NCBI GenBank assembly: GCA_012934845.2
Contig: WNNJ02003698.1
Coordinates: 20,330 to 84,329, forward strand
DNA: 64,000 bases
From: Pomphorhynchus laevis
Taxonomy: Eukaryota; Acanthocephala; Palaeacanthocephala; Echinorhynchida; Pomphorhynchidae
Reading direction: 5' to 3'
Made by a program: the position numbers and the translations under genes. Shown here one piece after another: positions 32,170-45,446 of the stretch (positions are counted from its first letter, which is position 1; each line of letters starts with the position of its first letter). The notes beneath the pieces were generated by a model. The model ran no database searches. It was not told the origin of the DNA and was given only the letters and a program-made list of their open reading frames with translations.

Positions 32170-33600
32170 TAATTAGTCTACTCATCATTACAGGGTAGTA
32201 TCATTAGTGTGGCCATGTAGCTGCACAACTTCGCCAGTACTTAATCATCAGTAAACCACTGAAAGGAATTCACTAAGCGCACGTTCTTCCACCGGTGACC
32301 AGCCATACACCTGGTATGGTTTGCGTAATCAGTGGCTTCACAGGATAGCACGTGTGCTATCGTTCCTTCTTTCATCAGCTTACTAAGGTTGTTGAACAAG
32401 CAGCACACGCTTGTATAGTGATTTCAATTGAAATATAACAGTGAAATACAATTGTTTCCGCTAATCGGAGTATTTGCCTTAGGTCAGCTCGAGCTGGCTG
32501 ACCCCCTCGTTGTTGCTCATCGTACATATTGTTCAATTGACTGCGTGCTATCAAACGCCAAAGAATACGGCTTGCCCGAATGGCCAAGCTTACAGTTCTT
32601 GCCTTAGCTCGAAGCAATCAGATACAGTCATTATAAGGAATGTCTTCACTTTCCACATTTGTTTTCGTATCTAAGTATGCCATTTCGTGTTGTTCTTCCA
32701 TTCCAAAATCATCTATCATGTGATACTTCGTTCGATACTTTATTATGCAGTAGTTAATGATTCTGCGATAGTAATTGACTTATAAAAATATCTAATTTAT
32801 CGAACTCGAGGAATCACTGTTTTATCGAATCAGAGTAGATACCGCGTATAAAAGCACCCCTTATGTATTCGTTTCTTGACTCGGTGGCTGTTACAGCTTG
32901 GAAGTTGCAATCCTTAGCCAAAGTTCGCAAAGATTGAGTAAACGATTTGATGTATTCACCACTCTTTTGCCTTCGAATTGATAGGACACAACGAGCAAAA
33001 ATCTTGTTTGGAGTTTTGATATAAATCCGATCAAATACTGGCATGCATCATCATAGGCGGTGCAGTCTTCAATGATCTAATGGACGTTGTAACCAAAGTG
33101 CATTAACAGATATTCTAGTTGATCAATGTTTTGCGTAGTTCAAAGCACATACGTAAAGTTTTGTTTGCACAACTTGATTTTTTTTGACTTCTAGCTTATT
33201 CAGAAGATACATTGTATCGTTCAAGACGATCATTCGATCCATGTCCAATTGTCTTAGATGACTACACTTGATTGCGATTTTCATTCAGTGACATTGTGTT
33301 GAATAAATGTTGTTATATTTCGAATGTTATGACAAACAAAAATAACCAATGAAGTCTTTATTGAACACGATACATCTAAATCATGTGATAAAGGTTTTAA
33401 CAATAATCAAGAAATGTAAAACGAAAGTTAATAAATATAACATTGTTGTATTGAAATTCTTTCAAATAGAATTGTGGCTACAGGGCCACACTGATGAAAC
33501 CACACTGTGGTGATGAGTAGACAAATAGAATTGTGGCTACAGGGCCACACTGATGAAACCACACTGTGGTGATGAGTAGACTGAGGTCGAAACGCCCCAT
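32170..33600 (-). mobile_element. Fossil of a Ty3/gypsy-type LTR retrotransposon, gag part
   Basis: On the minus strand 32814-33044 reads like the middle of a gypsy-type gag: 'RRQKSGEYIKSFTQSLRTL', then 'AKDCNF' and 'YIRGAFIRGIYSDSIKQ'. The sequence up to about 33300 fits its N-terminal part. No pol genes are visible. A 56-bp tandem duplication lies at the right edge (33470-33581), and a related sequence stands in inverted orientation at the left edge (32176-32214). The relic is clearly broken and old. Confidence 0.65.
33470..33581. repeat. 56-bp tandem duplication
   Basis: Two near-identical copies of a unit holding GGCCACACTGATGAAACCAC and GTGGTGATGAGTAGAC. A degenerate inverted copy lies at 32176-32214. 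Confidence 0.85.
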
Positions 33601-34773
33601 TGGGGGCTAGGCGAATGTGATAGGCGCATTCCGGATTAAGCTTCCCAACGAAGGTTGTAAAAAAGCATGCAGGTTTATACTTTCCTTTTAGTATTAATTA
33701 AATATTCTATTGAAATTTTTTCTTAAGAGTAATAAACTATAAATCTACCAAAATTACAAATATCAAGGTGTATTGTTATCATCTCATTTATATTTTCCTC
33801 TCGGCTTGTTCTTATTAAACCTTTAAAATCGATATGCAATCTGCGTTTTATTATAAAAATCAGTTTGTCGTTATTTCGAAGAGATTCCTTTTTTTGTAAA
33901 GCCATGATATTTTCCTTTGATCACTCACAAACTGTCTGGGCTGAGCTAAGAGCTGCAAATTTTCTCCGAATCGATGAACGCATGTAGAGACCCATAAATC
34001 CTACACTCAAATAGATATTTCACTCAAATATGTCTACAAACATGATTGCTTACAATAACAGTTTGTTTCGTATAATTAATGTTTAGGATTCCGCGTAAAG
34101 AATCTATCAAGTACCTTAACAACTTTTAATTAAGGTTAACGCAACTAGAGGTATAATTAACTCAGTAATACCAGGAAATATTTATGTTATAACAAAGGAT
34201 TATCTGCATTTACGTATATTTTTCGTAATAACAAACTTAAAACTGTGAATAACTAATTTGTCACGTGCTTTCGGTATTCACCGAAAGCATGTGATTTGGT
34301 AAATACCTTTGGGGAAAATATTTATTACATATTTTTATACATTAATGACAGATCGTGCCAATGTCCAGGATGATATGGTCTCGAGCGTATCGCAATAATA
34401 ATGCTAATATATTTACATTAAAATAAATTAGCAAATAGACATGAAGATAATAGTCGATTACGCTAATTAGCTGTATCGAAATATCTAAATATTAAGGTTT
34501 ATGTATTTTTACATTTGCTTGTGCACAAGTCATTAAAATCACAATGAAATAACAAATAAAGCACCATTTATTAAGCAAAATCTGATCAGAAAAATTTAAC
34601 ACACAATTTTTATGCATTATAAAATCTGAAATCAACAAGAGTTGCTCAAACATTGTCTATAAACACGTTAAATAATTGGATTGCATTCTGAAATAATGTA
34701 GCAGTAAAACAATGTTCAAATAAATTTCACAGAACACGGCTCCTCTTTATAAAACACACTATTACATACAAAT
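33601..34773. other. No gene seen; 3' flank of the PDZ gene
   Basis: AT-rich. A possible minus-strand poly(A) signal (AATAAA, about 34568-34573) lies some 200 bp behind the stop of the PDZ reading frame. Otherwise I see nothing. Confidence 0.5.
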
Positions 34774-35346
34774 TCACACCTCAGACGGGCGATATTTTTG
34801 GCCGTTAGATGTGATCCATTGGTTGGAAACAGCGCTAAAATAGTTACTCGCAGCACTGGTTGTTCGTCGAAATCCAGTTCCACTAATCTGCGGTTTGTCT
34901 CTTATAAAGTTATTTCTTTGTTTGATAGGTTGCCTTTTATTAGCTAATTGCAGATCAACTGACGAATTGCTAAGACTGTTGATTGAACTGTACTGCTCAC
35001 ATCGGTTGTCACAGCGATTTGAAGTAGTATACGGACTGGCTTCATGCATGTTAATAGGCGAACCTTCTAAACTACCAATGCCTGCTGCATATCGAGCGGC
35101 AGTTTTTCTATTTATTATCATTTTCGGCCGGTACAACTCCAATGTTACATCGATTTTACATTTTCTAAATTACAAGTGTACTTGCAACCTTGTTTGTTTT
35201 ATCTCTGCTTACCTAATCATCCTGACAACGCTCTCCAGAGTTGCCCTCGACACATTTTTCGAATTAACAGACACCAGGTAATCACCTACCATAGGCTGCG
35301 TTTCTCCACATGTATTGACTATTTGTAATACAAATTGTATCATCAT
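34774..35346 (-). CDS. C-terminal exons of a PDZ-domain protein (two exons, 48-bp intron)
   Basis: Exon 35213-35346 and terminal exon 34774-35164 are joined by a 48-bp intron (35165-35212; GTAAGC donor, TTTAG acceptor). The splice restores an Arg codon and gives 'PMVGDYLVSVNSKNVSRA', then 'TLESVVRMIRKCKIDVTLEL'. That is the second half of a PDZ domain: the GD-L-VN turn, the second helix with the A/L-x-x-V-V-x-x-I-R pattern and the last strand. A polar, Ser/Asn-rich tail of about 115 residues follows, ending 'NGQKYRPSEV' and a stop. PDZ domains bind C-termini of membrane proteins as scaffolds. An acceptor-like AG at 35347-35348 would begin the exon; earlier exons lie beyond LINE A2 or outside the window. 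The parent gene is not identifiable from this. Confidence 0.65.
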
Positions 35347-35547
35347 CTTTTATATATAAATTTCATTATTTAATAATAAATCGAGAAATTATTAATAATC
35401 AAGAAATTATTACAATTATGAAGTATTTAGGGCTAGAGATATAAAATAGTTGTTTTCCAGATCTTAGCGGGGACAAGGTCTGCGATCTGAAAGTTATCTA
35501 GACTCTCCTAATGCAATGAACATAAAGTCAATAAAACTTTTATTTAT

Positions 35548-35615
35548 ATGTAATCAAATCAGCTAACTGAGTCTAGGTATTTAATATAATTATAATGCTA
35601 AATCAGAATTTAAGA
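35548..35615 (-). mobile_element. Element D 3'-tail fragment
   Basis: AATCAGCTAACTGAGTCTA followed by an AT-rich stretch ending near AATGCTAAATCAGAATTT, the reverse complement of the last 70 bp of D2. Confidence 0.7.
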
Positions 35616-35819
35616 GTTTATTAAACCAACATTTAAAAGTTCATTTAATCAAATAAGATCAGATAATTCTACGATAAGCAACCTTTAACAAATAACAGGT
35701 AGTACTAATATTTGTACTAATATTAGTACTTAATTTTAGAACTAATACTAGTACTAAACTAATAATTAACGAAAAGTCGTTTCATCGAAGCTAATTTAAT
35801 ATTTAATACGACCTTGCAG

Positions 35820-37945
35820 ATCTTATGTCTCACGGTTCATTGTCTTATACTCCTTCTTTTGTTCTCGGTGACTTTAACATTCGTCTTGATCGCCCGGCTG
35901 ACTCTGACTCTATCACTTTAACTAATCTTTTTTCTGATTTTAACTATAAATTACTTTCAACAAGCCCAACTCATATTCTCGGTGGTCCTCTCGACATCAT
36001 TGCTGTCCCTAACTGCTTCAATGACTATACTTCCTTGTCAATTACTGATCCCGGTTTGTCCGATCATTTCCTTGTCACTCTTACTCTTACTCGTCCCCAT
36101 CCTCCTTCTCCGCCTCCACAAAGTCGACCCTGGAAACTTCTCGATATCCCAATTCTCTGTTCTGCCTTACTCAATTCTTCAATATTTTCACTTCCTCTTA
36201 ACTATCTCTCTCCCGATGATCTATTCATTCTGTTTGATTCTGAACTCACGAACATCCTTAGTAACATTCTGCCTATTCGACAACGACGTTTTAAGCGGTC
36301 GCGCCATGCTTCCTGGTTCGATTCAGTTCGATTCGGTTCTTCAGTCGTTACCTAATAAAACCTCTCCTTCTGACCCAATTCCGACCCAATAGTTTAAAAA
36401 AATCTCCTCATATATATCACCCTTCCTAACCACTTTGTTCAACTTGTCTATCCGCAGCAGCACATTTCCTTCCAACTGGAAATGCGCAAATGTTCGCCCT
36501 CTCCTCAAAAAGCAATCTCTCGATCCTTCACTACCATCTTCGTAACGTCCTATCTCACTTCTTCCAACCCTCTCTATACTACTTAAGCCTCTCGTTTTCA
36601 AGCAAGTTAATACATATCTCTTTTCCTTCAACTTATTTCCTCCCTTCCAAGCCGCTTTTCGCTCTAATCACTCTACTTAAATCGCATGTCTTAAAGTTTA
36701 TAACGACTTACTCATCTCGCACGATCAAAGATTATGTAGTGTCATAGTTTCTCTTAATCTATCATCTTTTTTCGACATTGTCGATCACTCGATTCTTCTC
36801 CATCGTCTTCATCATGATTATAATTTCTCTTCGCACACTGTGACTTGGTTTTCTTCATATCTATCAAACCGTACTTTCCGCGTTGGTTATAACTCTTCTC
36901 TCTCCCATCCTTCGTTCATTCAGTCCGGTGTTCCACAAGGCTCCGTATTAGGCCCTATGCTTTTCTCTCTTCTTCTCGGTGATTTGTCTTCGATTTCTCA
37001 TAAATTTAACTTCCATGTTATGCAATAAGCTGATGACATTCTCATCTATGCTCATGTATCTGTTTATCGTATTCACGATCTTAGTGTTTCTGCTTCCGAC
37101 TGTCTTGTCTCAATTTCCAATCATCTTTCTTCCCTTCGCATTTCTCTGAATCCTGATAAATCCAAAATTATGTGGATCCTACCTCAACGCCTCCGCTTCG
37201 AACCTACCTCCGTATCATTAAATTCTACAATTCTTACTATCGTTGATAATCTCGTTTTCCTAGGCTTCCGTTTTGACAACCGACTTTCACTTAAACCTTT
37301 CGTTAGAGATAAAGTACGCTCATCTACCTTGATACTCCGCAACCTCCGTCAAGTTCGTAGATTGATCGATTTTCCTTCTTGTATGACTCTCATATCTTCT
37401 CTCCTTTTTTCTAGACTCGATTATTGTCTTGGTCTATTTTTCAACTCACCTAAATCCACTCTTCTTCCCTACAACGCATCGTCAACGCAACCGTCCGAAT
37501 TCTCCTCCGTCTTCGTCGTATTGATCATACATCCTACCATCTTGCTTCTCTTGATTTGCCTACAATTTATTGTCGTGTTCAAATTCGTCTTCTTATCGTT
37601 GCTTTCCGCCTTGTAACTTTCCATACCCCTTCATTTCTCAATCTTCCTTTTCTTAATAAGTCTCGTCCTGTTTACTGTTCCTTGCATTCCCATAATTCCC
37701 TTCTTTTACATGTCCCAAACTACTCTACCTCTTTTAGATTCCGCTTCTTCCTGGTGGCTGCTCATCTCTCGTGGAATCATCTGCCTATTCATATCAGCCA
37801 ATCAACATCAATGCCGTGCTTCAAACGCCAAATCCAATTCAATTTCAACAATTAACTAATTAATCTGTGACTTTTGCTGTTCTCTTTTTAGTGGTCATGT
37901 AAGCGCGCAGTTTCCACGCATTTGCCACGTTAAATAAATTATTGT
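35820..37945 (+). mobile_element. LINE A copy A2, 5'-truncated, degraded
   Basis: Begins further upstream than A1, inside the endonuclease domain ('FVLGDFNIRLDRPADSD', 'DPGLSDHFLVTL'). A deletion of several hundred bp near 36320 joins the linker straight to 'LPNKTSPSDPIPT'. RT follows with stops and frameshifts; 'GVPQGSVLGPMLFSLLLGD' is intact but the catalytic box has a stop in place of Tyr (near 37026). C-terminal RT at 37170-37855 and the tail at 37893-37940, whose hairpin is mismatched (GCGCGC against CCACGC). Confidence 0.9.
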
Positions 37946-37949
37946 ATTA

Positions 37950-40000
37950 TTATATAATTTATTTTGTTGATTTATTTGTGATTTTCTGCTTACCTGATAC
38001 TCATTTTAAAAATATAAAGGAGTAAACATAGATATATTTCTATTAAAGTGTTTTTTTTTCTTGAGTAAAACAAAATTCAACTAATTTCTCGAAACATTTA
38101 CGATAAGCTTACTCTTTTAATTTAAAAAAATATTGACAGAGGCAAATTTTAAATGCACATATTTCCCACAATTAGTTGTAGAATAGCATCAAAGACAAAA
38201 GTAACACGACTATAAAATGTAAAATGTTCAAGTAATGTTCGATAATACAGTTATTGTCTAACTATATTGATAGCTGCAATATAGTCCGTATCTACACATC
38301 TAGTTGAATATTTCATAATATCATGGACATCGTGCGGCATCATGAGATGCAACTGTTAGAGCCTTTGACTCATTTTCTTATCAATTTATTATCATGGTTT
38401 AAATATTATATAATATACGAACGTGTCAAAACTCCAACTGCCATTACTAGCAAAATCAATGTCAGTTTAAATTATCATTTTTGTTTCATGGAAACATTAT
38501 ATGTTTGAGATTACATCTTCACAATTTTCATTTGAAAATAGTTATTCAGATATTAGATTTGAAAATAAAAATTATTTTACCTTCTGAACATAAAATAAAA
38601 AATATTTTATCAACACTAAGGAAAGTAAGACGTACAAATAGTCATTAGAACAGTATGTATTAATATTTATTGTATATTAAAAATATAGTATTATATTAAA
38701 AATATATATTATTTAGACAAAAAAAATATCGAACATTTATAGGCCCGTTTACGAGAACCTAATTTCTAAAAAATTAACTTTTCTTTTTCTTTAAACAAAA
38801 TTAAAATAAAAAAAATTATCGAACATTTAATAAAAAATCGTATTTTATAAAAATAAACATTATATCAATTTCACGAACGTTTACCAAATGATCGATCTTG
38901 AATTAAGGGAGAATATTGTGGAAAACGACGTTAAATTTGTAGAAAACAAAGAATAAACGAATGAGAAAAAAAACAAAATTTTAAACACTCTGCGTTTGAA
39001 ATGTTAAACAAAACTATGCAGTAAACAACAGTTAAGCTACTCCTGATCTTAAGAATTTTTATAGCTCAACGCTTGTATACGGAAGACTAATGAATCAGAC
39101 GAAATGAGCGTTAGGCAGTTCACAATCGCAGAGGCTATCAACAATTTTATGGGACTTCGCTGGTAGAGAATAAACTTTATTTTTAAGATGATTGGTTCTT
39201 CTTGGAAATAACCGATAAATTAAAATATAAAAATAATCTGTTTTATTGTTTTCGGTACTCGAACTCTAGATTCAATATTTTTAATACGGGTGTTACTACG
39301 TGTAAACGAAGACAAACAGAGGGCGGACATACTAAAATATTTATTAGTTATTTGTGATTGAGAAATTTAGTCCGTTGAATAAGAGACTAGCATCCCGGAG
39401 AGTATTGGTTAATTGAAAGAAGCATACAAAACAATAACCTGCACATACGCACCGAGCGCTAACTTGGAATACTCAGTTTTTATAAATGAATTTAAACTTT
39501 GACTAAAGAGTGTGGAAATTATCTTACTGAATGACTTCGATATTTTTGCTGGTAATGAAGATGTTACTGATATACTGAATTGAATGAAAGTACAAGAAAT
39601 ATCAATACGTTAATATCATAACAGGATTATTCGATCTGAGATGTGTGCTTTTGTGAAGTTAGGGCCTGCGTGATCAACTGACCAACATTTTGTAGACAAC
39701 GAAATATAATGCCAAAGTATGTTATAGCACAAACCCGGAAAGCCTAAACGATGTGTAAGGATATACTGGGAGAGTTGGACAGACTTGAATTGTCAATATA
39801 ATTTTTAAACAAATTACACTAGCCGGCAGCATTTTTGTTTATATTTACACTGTTTCTTAGTCATTTTTATACGCTGATTCCAGAGATCGCATTGGTTTTT
39901 AGAAAAAATGATATCTTAAAATTTATTAATATTTTTTGTTTAGTAATAAATATATTAATTATAATTTATTATTAATAAATATTTTCCATGTTGCTTATTG
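37950..40000. other. No recognisable gene
   Basis: Two kilobases of AT-rich DNA with many homopolymer and TATA-like runs. Short frames such as 38323-38508 resemble nothing. Confidence 0.5.
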
Positions 40001-40161
40001 AAATTGAGAGAAGGACAAAGGATTATTTTGCACGAATTTTCGACAATGGCAATTGGCCAATATTCAAGTATTCATGATATTCAAGTACTGTGTACTTAAA
40101 AAGGCCATTTGCTATTGGCAAAAATTCGTGCAAAATGAATCCTTTGTCCTTCTCTCGATTT
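40001..40161. mobile_element. Foldback/MITE-like element, 161 bp
   Basis: Two inverted arms of about 58 bp, AAATTGAGAGAAGGACAAAG (40001) onward and its reverse complement ending at 40161, with roughly 85-90 percent pairing and a 45-bp spacer. No coding capacity. It lies 90 bp upstream of the gene-family remnant at 40253. Confidence 0.7.
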
Positions 40162-40252
40162 AAATAAGCCACATGGAAATTAAACACAAGTCGAAAGCAA
40201 CTGTAAAGCAATTATTAATTAGAATTATTCAATAATTAATTTCTGTTTTCAG

Positions 40253-41885
40253 ATGTTCAGTAAGGATATAAAATGTAGACACGATCCTAACAGTTTTTGT
40301 TATATCTATGGAGTCTATATCAGCAACAAGCGAAAACGGCACGCCATCAAAAATCCAAGCAAACTGTGCAAAGCTTATCATTTATATTTGGGGATTCCGA
40401 TAGGAGACCAGGACAAATATTGGGCTCCGCATTGTTGCGGTACTTGTCGATCAAATTTAGAAGTATGGCTACGGGGAAATGGACGCCATTTGAACTTTGC
40501 AGTCCCGCGAATATGGAGAGTATCGAGAAATCACGATTTGGACTGCTACTTTCGCTCCGTTAATGTTGACAAGTTGAAGCGAGGAGAAGGAAAATTATTA
40601 GAATTCCCAGATATTCCTTCGTCCATTGCACCGGTCCCACATAACGAAAAAATGCCCATACCTATACCACCTCAAGGAAATTTTATCTCATCAGATGAAA
40701 ATGACATTGATACTACGGAGGAAGAGAGTGTCAAGGATACGATGATAAATGAAACTAGACATATCATAAGTAAAGATGAACTTGACGACTTAACTCGAGA
40801 TCTGCATCTCACAAAGGAAAAATCCGAAATATTAATTTCGCGTCTAAAAAACTGGAATTTAGTTGATAAAAATGTCAGTGCAAGATCACACAGGAAACGA
40901 CATGAACCATATGCATCGTATTATGAGTATGATGGAACAAACATGGCATGCTACTGTAGTGATATCGATGAATTGCTTGAGTGTATTGGGGTTGTTCATA
41001 ATCTGGATGATTGGCGACTTTTCATTGACAGCTCAACACATAGTTTGAAGGTTGTGTTAATTTACAACGAAAATACGTTACCACCAATACCCATTGGTAT
41101 TCTTCGATCAACAAAGAACATTACCAATCAGTAAAAATGATTCTGAAACAAATCAATTACAGTAAACACCAGTGGGGTGTATGTGTGGATTTTAAAATGA
41201 TTGCAATATTACAAGAAATGCAATCCGGATACACCAAACATCAATGTTTGTTGTGTTTGTGGAATAGTCGAGCGGATGCTAAACATTACACAACACGAGT
41301 GTGGCCAGCAAGACAAGATATGTCGCTTTGGACGTTTAATGTTACACGTGATTCATTAATTCGAAAAGATAAAGTATTTTTGCCACCACTGCATATAAAA
41401 TTAGGATTGGTAAAGCAATTCATCAAAGCCCTGAAAAATGACAGTTGTAAAAATTCGAAATGGTATCTTTAACGGTCTGCAAATTCGAAAGATGCTAAAG
41501 TCCACGGATTTTAAAAATGCAATGAATCTGGAAGAGCACAGAGCTTGGATATCATTTCGAGAAGTGGTTTGTGTTTCCTAGGAAATAATCGTGCCCACAA
41601 TTATAGAGAGTTATTAGAAACATTAACTACTTTCGCGATCTTAGGTGCAGAATGAGTTTGAAAATGTACATGCTTCACGGACACGTTAACTTCTTTAAGG
41701 AAAACCTTGACCAATTTAGCGATGAGCAAGGTGAACGTTTTCATCAGGACATTATGCGTTTTGAGCGACGCTGTCAAGGACGATGGGATGCAGCAATGAT
41801 GGGCGACTACATTTGGTCAACGATAAGATCATGTCGAGACAATGATAATTCAAATCGCAAATGTCAAAAGTTTTGTATAAATTGA
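40253..41885 (+). pseudogene. Broken member of an uncharacterised multi-copy invertebrate protein family
   Basis: Three successive frames (40253-41134, 41137-41472, 41652-41885) cover most of a long protein that I have seen as a 'hypothetical' in many arthropods, cnidarians and other invertebrates, often in many copies. Its marks are an N-terminal Cys-rich part with 'GIPIGDQDKYWAPHCCGTC' and 'LNFAVPRIWRVSRNHDLDCY', a middle part 'DDWRLFIDSSTHSLKVVLI', then 'MQSGYTKHQCLLCLWNSRA', 'VFLPPLHIKLGLVKQF' and 'DEQGERFHQDIMRFERRCQG'. The function is unknown; the copy number suggests a mobile-element origin but I see no ends. A splice-acceptor-like TTCTGTTTTCAG stands directly before the first ATG. At least two breaks make it a pseudogene. 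Confidence 0.7.
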
Positions 41886-44006
41886 TGCATTTTAAATTTA
41901 AAAATTGAACAATTTTTTACAATCATTATTCAGGCATAACTATTGTTATTTTCGGATCCAGCGTACACGAATTTGTTATAAACAATGGTTTGATCATAAT
42001 AAACAACAAAATTTCAAAAAAAATGTCCGCTAGTGTTATTGTTATCTGCAGGATAGTCCAGATTATATCTTCACTTGCCAATACATGTTTGATAATAGCC
42101 GATAATAAAAAGCTTGTGCTAATCGGTGAACGCCAACTTACAGAATGATGAATGATGCTCGTAATAATAAGGTGTTTATGAAGCAAGCTACCTACAGGTT
42201 ATAGACAATTTTTAAAAAGCAATGATAAGCTTTACACACAAATTGTAAACTTCTGTATGTTTAGAGTTCAAATGATGAGTTTCTAAAGACAATTGAGAGT
42301 ATTTGCGTAGAAACGTAAATGCCACAGAAGCAAGCTAGACAAGTTGTAGTCGATTAAAACCAAAATTATCAATGGCATGATGTTTAATATAAAATACGGA
42401 AAGAGGTCTTTATTCTGAATAATTATCAGATAAAAATTATGCAAATGAAGTTATTGCACATTAAAAAAGCGTTGAACGGTCAGCTGATTTTGAAAAAATT
42501 CGACTAAAGAATTTGAGTTTCGTGTGATTAAAGTAGTAATCTTTTCAGCTTTAAAACCAATGAATACTGATTATCATAGCAAAGTAATGTTTTTTAAAAT
42601 TCGGTTGAGGATAATGATCCAACTACATAAAGACATTATTCTTCTTGGCCTTCATGGCTATTTGTTTAAAAACTTGAAATTTAATGTGCATAATATAAAC
42701 GTTTATAAAATTGAATGAATAATAGGATAATGAAACCGAACAACAAACAATACCAACCGTTTAGAACCTTTGTAATCTTACACGGGCATCCGCCACCAAT
42801 GCTAAAACCAAATCCACTTGTGCCTCGAATAGCTCTAACCTAAACTACAAAAAATAATCAAATTTGTTGATCGACCATCTACTGAAGATGAATTATCTAC
42901 AGTAGATGCTTTTATCCGCGGCGGGCTTTTAAAGTCAAATGTCACAAATCAGGCAGTTTTTATATTTTATAAGTAATGTATAATTCTAGGCATTTATATT
43001 TTGAAAAAATACATTATAGTGAAATACATTCGTTGAGTAATGAAAATCAATGGAATACGAGAAAATAAAGATAAATAAATTAGTAACAGCCTCAAGATCC
43101 ACGAAGTTTTGCATTTTATTTTTTTATTTACATTTTTTATAAAGTTGATTAATAATGACTTTTTTAAAATGTTGTGCGATTATTGACAGATTGCGTTTTA
43201 AAGTCCAGATAACGATACAACTGGATTCTGGCTATAATCAAAATGCCAGATTTATTAAAAATGAATTCAGTATGAACATGTTTTAGGCCTATTTTCTTGT
43301 CATATCAACATTATAGAATTGTATTTATGTTTGAGATGTAAAAAAGTAAATGATTTAAATGAAAACGAATGTTAGAATAAAGTTGTAAGAAACGTTGCAG
43401 CTTTGGTCTCGAACTTTAGCAGCAAATGTTTAACCATTATACGATTTAACTATTTTGTAAAATGGTATCTCTATTTCATGATCTAGATATATTTTAGGAC
43501 TTTACAGTAATGGATATTTTAATAGAGTAATTCGCATCTATGAATGATAGCGATACGAACATATGATTAGAATATTTGTTTCTAAATTGAAATTCTTAAA
43601 CTTACATTTTTCATCTTTACGCCTTAACCTTGCAAAATAATTGACATACATTTAAGAATTGTAAATCAGGAATCTTATTACTTATATCAGAATTGAAAAT
43701 ATGCATTATATCAGTATATAATCCATATTAATAATCATCCAGCAAATCGATTCGATAATAGTGTTTTTAATATTTAATTAATGATAGATACAGTTCATTA
43801 CTCGGTTTTTTAAGAAGCTCAAAATTTAAATATCATATTACATAAAATAATTTAGATACCTAAGCAATACCGTATTTTGATATTTGGTCATCTCTAATTA
43901 TTTTCAAAACATTGAATGTTAAATTTTATTCTATGAACAAACAATACAAACCTTTCCTCAATTCTAGAGTTATTTATTTTTGATATTAATTTCGTGCTTA
44001 ATACTA
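41886..44006. other. No recognisable gene
   Basis: About 2.1 kb of AT-rich DNA. I see no domain, long frame or clear repeat. Confidence 0.5.
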
Positions 44007-44474
44007 TACAGCCCTTTTCAGTTTTTTGACTCTTTTTTTAGTTTTATTGGCCCTTTCTTCCATTTTTATTAACCACATTTAAAGATATATTTTATAAGAT
44101 TTAATTTTTAAATAAAATCAAGATGTGCCATTGATTTTTCAGCCCATATGCGCATATGATCAAAGTAACCCACTATTCTAGAATCTCCATTTCTGAGAGC
44201 TTCATCATTTGTATTGATAAGTATATCTCTATTGGCTAAGCCTTCTCTTTGTTCAACCCTTGACTTCAAACACGAAAAGAGCTCTCAATTGGGTTCAATT
44301 GAGGCGAATAAAGAGGTAGACACTTAAGTATGTAGTGTGTACTTAAGAATACTTCTCTTAATTTTGCTGTATTATGGATCGAAGGATTATCCATTGCAAT
44401 GTATTTTCGATTTTGAAAGGGTAATGAAGGCAATTTTGTTCTATAAATTCGAGAATGTTCAATGATTTAAAATC

Positions 44475-44692
44475 AAATCAGCTAACTGAGTCTACGTATT
44501 TAATATAATTATAAAATAAACAAAACATAATAATGCTAAATCAAAATTTAATAATTAAATAATAAAATAAATAATTGTTTTTAGATTTTCTATAATTTAA
44601 ATCAAGTTAAAATAAAAACATTAAAGTTTAAAATAAACGTCAGTTTTATGAATTGACTAATAAATAATAGACGTTGTATCAGAATAAAAGCT
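44475..44692 (-). mobile_element. Element D 3' tail inserted in the Tc1-like transposase
   Basis: Reverse complement of about 31940-32160: AGCTAACTGAGTCTA at the left, ATAGACGTTGTATCAGAATA at the right. It separates the central transposase block from the one holding the second Asp. Confidence 0.75.
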
Positions 44693-45446
44693 CCCACTTT
44701 TTATTTTATATACAAGAACGCCTTCTTTAGTGATAGCGCATAATACTGATATGTTTGTACCTTTTGAATTTGATACATTTATGTAACATTTAGTATTCTT
44801 AGGTGAATAGCCCATTCTTTTCTTAGTGTAAATTAAAACCAATCCAATAATATCAAATGTTCATCGTTTATATTTAGCATAGAGGAATTAGATTGTAACT
44901 TCACCTCATTGTTTGCAGTACTATTCCTATTTATGGGAAACAATGTTAAGGTCTTCCAGGTATAATCCATCTTTTTATTTTTTTGATGCTGTTCATGGGG
45001 AATAAGCACTTCCAGAGCTATCCTCACTAAGTTTTCACATATGGATTAAAGTCTTATGCAGGGATTTAAACCTATTTTGGAAACAATAATGGTTTTTCCA
45101 AATTGAAATCTTTAGTTTATACATTTCTTTTCTCCGATGCTGATTTGAATGTGTATAAATCTAAAAAATCCCGGTTGGTATACTTCTTGTAGTCTTTTCA
45201 ATGTGCATTTGGAAACATTAATTATAAGCATCATATTTTTTAAGGGAACATCATTGCTTAATAACCCTAAAAGGCATTCAATTAAGCTTTTACTAATCGT
45301 CTGTCTTGTCCTGTCTTTCTTTGTTCCTAATTTGACATGATAGCATTCTCTACATCATAAACACCGTGTTTTTCTGCTGAATCGTTGAAAAGGGAATTCA
45401 TATTTTTAAGGGTATTTAAAAAGATATATCAAAACATTTTCAATGA

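Noticed and set aside
33470-33600. Hammerhead in the CTGATGA ... GAAAC region by the gypsy fossil
   Set aside because: The blocks CTGATGA and GAAACGCCCC with a GC-rich hairpin are present, but no consistent stem II joins them, so I do not call it.
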